From NCBI RefSeq assembly GCF_932294415.1, contig NC_065545.1:42198327-42262326 (forward strand): 64,000 nt of DNA, written 5' to 3'. This DNA is from Quercus robur (taxonomy: Eukaryota > Streptophyta > Magnoliopsida > Fagales > Fagaceae). The notes beneath the pieces are model-generated. The model did no database searches and was not told the DNA's origin. It saw only the letters and a list, made by a program, of their open reading frames with translations. Below are positions 61,645 to 64,000 of the stretch, one piece after another. Numbering within the stretch: position 1 is the first letter of the stretch; each line of letters opens with the position of its first letter. The position numbers and the translations under genes were made by a program.

Positions 61645-62033
61645 TCAAGCCTTCTTCTTTTTGGATTTGAGCATCACAAATCCAATAAATACACACAAGA
61701 AACAGATAAGCACCACACCGGCAAATAGAGGTACTAGTATGGCGTATTCTTGTGGTAGGAAATACTCGTGGATGAAGTGATCACTGTCTACAAATGGCTG
61801 AAAGATCACAAGATATGAATAAAACATCAATAGGTTACGCATACAGTATTCATTTCCTTTTTTTTTTTTTTTTTTTGGGAATTTGAAGAGGGGGCTAGGG
61901 GTTGTAAAAGGAAGAGATTAAATTAAATTGGAAGTAAACTGACCAGAATGATGACCCAGAAGGTATAATACGTGAATATGGATAAGCTGATAAAAGATAA
62001 CAGAAACCCAACTGCTCTGTCTGCTAATTCCAT
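61645..62033 (-). CDS. DPM2: Dolichol-phosphate mannosyltransferase subunit 2
   Basis: Small membrane subunit that anchors and stabilises the DPM1 catalytic subunit of dolichol-phosphate-mannose synthase in the ER. That enzyme supplies mannose for N-glycan, GPI and O-mannose synthesis. Two coding exons: 62033-61944 (30 codons, MELADRAVGF ... FWVIIL) and 61797-61645 (PFVDSDHFIHEYFLPQEYAI ... KSKKKKA, stop). They join in phase to give exactly 80 residues, the length of Arabidopsis DPM2. Two hydrophobic helices (about 10-30 and 50-70) flank the PFVDSDHF loop, and the tail is lysine-rich. An acceptor TTACAG|GTAGTG about 20 bases before the ATG suggests an untranslated first exon further upstream. 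A truncated sister copy lies at 53.4 kb. Confidence 0.93.
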
Positions 62034-62592
62034 CCTGATATTGATGGCTTTCACTACCTGTAATGCAAGTATAAAGAAGACAAATCAGCAACTGCGCACA
62101 TAGTAGCTGACACTTTGATCAAACATTAACAAGTATCATAATGTGCATCACATACAAACAAGCTACCATAAACAACCCCCCTCTCCCCCCCAACCCCACT
62201 CTCCCTCTTTCCTCTTCTTCACCCACAAAAAGTATAATAACAAGAAGAGAATTCTCAGGGTTGCATGGAATCAAAGCATTGGAATTGGATATCTAGTCCC
62301 TCGGTATGTAAATGAGCTTCAAATTGAATCAAATTTGTAAGGTAGTACAAAGAAATTTCACTGCAAATGTCACAGCCCCAAACCCAACTACATGAATTTG
62401 GTGTTCAGTACTATTTCTGTCAACTTTAATATGCAAATAAAGCGCTAAAATCTCCACAATATAATCATATAAAGTAAACCCAAAGAATGACATTCACGAG
62501 TGAAAATCAAAATCCTTCACAGTTTTCGAATTGCCAGAGCACAAGCCACCTCAAGCTTAGAGCTCAGATCCCTCCACCTCTTCCTTCAAAAT

Positions 62593-63246
62593 GGTGAAAG
62601 TTCGTAGCTGACGGAGTTTTCTACGCCGAGCTGAACAAGGTACAGACCCATGAGCTCACTGAGGACGGTTACTCCGGCGTCGACGTTAGGGTTACCCGAT
62701 GCAAACCAAGATCATCATCAGAGCCGCACAAACACCAAACATTCTCAGTGAGAAGGGAAGAAGGATCAGAGCGCTGACCTAGGTGGTACAGAAAAGGTTC
62801 AAGTTTCCAGAGAACAGCATAGAGCTTTACGCTGAGAAAGTTAACAACAGAGAGCTTTGCGCTATTGCTCAGGCCAAGTCTCTCTGATACAAGCTTCTCG
62901 GAGGTCTCGCTGTAAGGAGGGCTTGCTATGGTGTACTGAGATTTGTCATGGAAAGCGAGGCAAAGGGATGTGAGGTGATTGTTAGTGGAAAGCTTGGGGC
63001 ACATCGTGCAAAGGCCATGAAGTTCAAGGATGGATATGTGATTTCTTCTGGTCAGCCAGTCAATGAATATATTGACTCTGCCGTTAGACATGTTCAAGGT
63101 CAAGATAATGCTTAATTGGGATCCCCACGGCAAGATGGGCCCAAAAGTCCCTTACCTGATCTGGTCACGATCCACACTCCAAAGGAGGAGGATCATTTCC
63201 GGTCGCCTGCAGTGGCAACAGATATTGAAGTCCTCCCTATGGCGTA
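62593..63246 (+). pseudogene. RPS3: Processed pseudogene of 40S ribosomal protein S3
   Basis: Intronless copy of RPS3 mRNA. It keeps part of the leader, [14 protein letters not shown], then in shifting frames [81 protein letters not shown] and [15 protein letters not shown]. Defects are a shortened N-terminus (the MATQMSKKRK stretch is mostly lost), a frameshift near 62698, stops near 62781 and 62887, and a deletion after DSAVRHV (about 63092). A 3' untranslated region and an A-run at 63440-63455 follow, as expected for a LINE-mediated copy. Good preservation suggests moderate age. Confidence 0.92.
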
Positions 63247-63455
63247 AAGCTTCATGGTTATTACTCTAATGAACTAGTAATCCAAGCGGTACTTTTGAGT
63301 ATCTGAGTTCTGTAGTTGTTGCTTATTGCCAATATTGGGTACAAGGACTTTTAATGTGTTCTACCTTTTTTATTGTGTGGAAGATTTCAAATTTTGAATT
63401 ATAGTTAATTAATCATTAAATTTGTTTCTTATTTATCCAAAAAAAAAAAAAAAAC
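63247..63455 (+). pseudogene. 3' untranslated region and poly(A) of the RPS3 copy
   Basis: mRNA-like tail sequence runs from the last codon to a 15-16 base A run. A target duplication could not be matched with confidence. Confidence 0.7.
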
Positions 63456-64000
63456 AATTAAAATCATGTAGCCCTCAAAGGTAGAAAACATAAAGAATAA
63501 AAAAAAAATTATTCAGGAATATTTCTAATTCCAACTGAAATCCTTGGACAAGAAAACTGCCTCCAGCTTCACAAGAGTACCCACAATGTGCTAAACCTCT
63601 ATTGTATCAAACTTGATCTGAAAAAAAAGAAAAATATATATGTGTGTGTGTATGAAAAGGATGAGCTTAACAGCCTAGTAAGTAGAAATACAAAATATTC
63701 ACAAGACTGGGTGTCTAGTAAGGACAGAGATTATACACACACACACACACTCTCGTAAGTGATTTCAGTATAACAATTTATAGTCTCTTTGTAAGAAAAT
63801 AAAACTCACTTAAAAACAGATATGCCTTGAGATGCTCATGAAAAGTGTAAACAGTGATAATGACAAATAGAGATATCATAAGTTAATTAGCTCTAAATAG
63901 TAAGAACATAATTTTCAATCAGTGACATATAGAAAATTTATTATTATTTTTAAGGTAAAACTGATACGTTTAGCTACAGGTATGGGATTGAACCACATGT
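63456..64000. other. Intergenic sequence
   Basis: Contains (TG)n near 63640-63650 and (AC)n at about 63733-63749. No gene seen before the window ends. Confidence 0.4.

Larger units (their letters stand above)
60850..62370. repeat. Segmental duplication, copy B (contains intact DPM2)
   Basis: Direct-orientation match to 53003-53960, with the shared words GATGCCATTTAAGCTA, GACACTTTGATCAAACATTAA and GATATCTAGTCCCT. It is longer because it keeps the whole of DPM2. Confidence 0.8.

Noticed and set aside
62669-63133. A 154-codon minus-strand reading frame
   Set aside because: It is antisense to the RPS3 pseudogene and has no recognisable domain.
1-64000. CRISPR arrays, operons, prokaryotic systems, tRNA or rRNA genes
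   Set aside because: No regularly spaced repeats, rRNA-like stretches or tRNA-like cloverleafs were recognised, and the gene structure is that of a plant nuclear genome. A tRNAscan-type search could still reveal a tRNA missed by eye.

Overview
The window looks like nuclear DNA of a eudicot plant. The genes are intron-containing and plant-specific (an HD-ZIP IV homeodomain gene, a plastid fibrillin, a CML-type calmodulin-like gene, DPM2). They sit in AT-rich, microsatellite-rich sequence full of transposon debris. A woody rosid, possibly Fagaceae, fits the repeat content, but that is only an impression.

Layout. 0-10.6 kb holds only repeats: an old LINE 3' end, a poly(T) mini-insertion, an LTR-retrotransposon fossil arranged head-to-head (4.92-7.68 kb), and two short tandem duplications. 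10.6-17.7 kb (minus strand) is a complete 11-exon HD-ZIP IV gene of the HDG5 type, 809 codons, with an L1-box upstream and a perfect 62-bp palindrome in its last intron. 18.5-29.6 kb has no recognisable gene, only MITE-like relics and microsatellites. 29.6-30.3 kb (minus) is a one-exon NDR1/HIN1-like (LEA_2) membrane protein. 31.9-37.1 kb is a 1.5-kb tandem duplication. Its first copy took a MITE and its second a 2-kb LINE with a 13-bp target duplication. 37.5-41.4 kb (plus) is a complete three-exon fibrillin gene (PAP3/FBN2 type, 374 codons).

Two gene-capturing elements follow. The first is a minus-strand Helitron (42.00-43.52 kb) carrying an unidentified exon. The second is a Pack-MULE (44.64-46.16 kb) with a 9-bp target duplication, long inverted ends, and a piece of the plant MurG gene including its glycine-rich GGTGGH motif. 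48.1-48.6 kb is an intact four-EF-hand gene of the CML18 type. 53.0-62.4 kb contains a direct segmental duplication around DPM2: a broken copy at 53.4 kb and an intact 80-residue copy at 61.6-62.0 kb. Between them lies a 664-codon hAT-transposase-derived ORF with gene-like splice sites but altered catalytic and missing zinc-finger features. A processed RPS3 pseudogene lies at 62.6-63.45 kb.

The host genes are functionally unrelated (epidermal transcription control, membrane/defence, plastid lipid bodies, calcium sensing, dolichol-mannose synthesis), as expected for plant nuclear DNA. The most unusual content is the set of gene-capture elements, the possibly domesticated hAT gene, the inverted retroelement fossil and the intronic palindrome. 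All coordinates, splice sites and translations were read by eye. No database search or alignment program was run.
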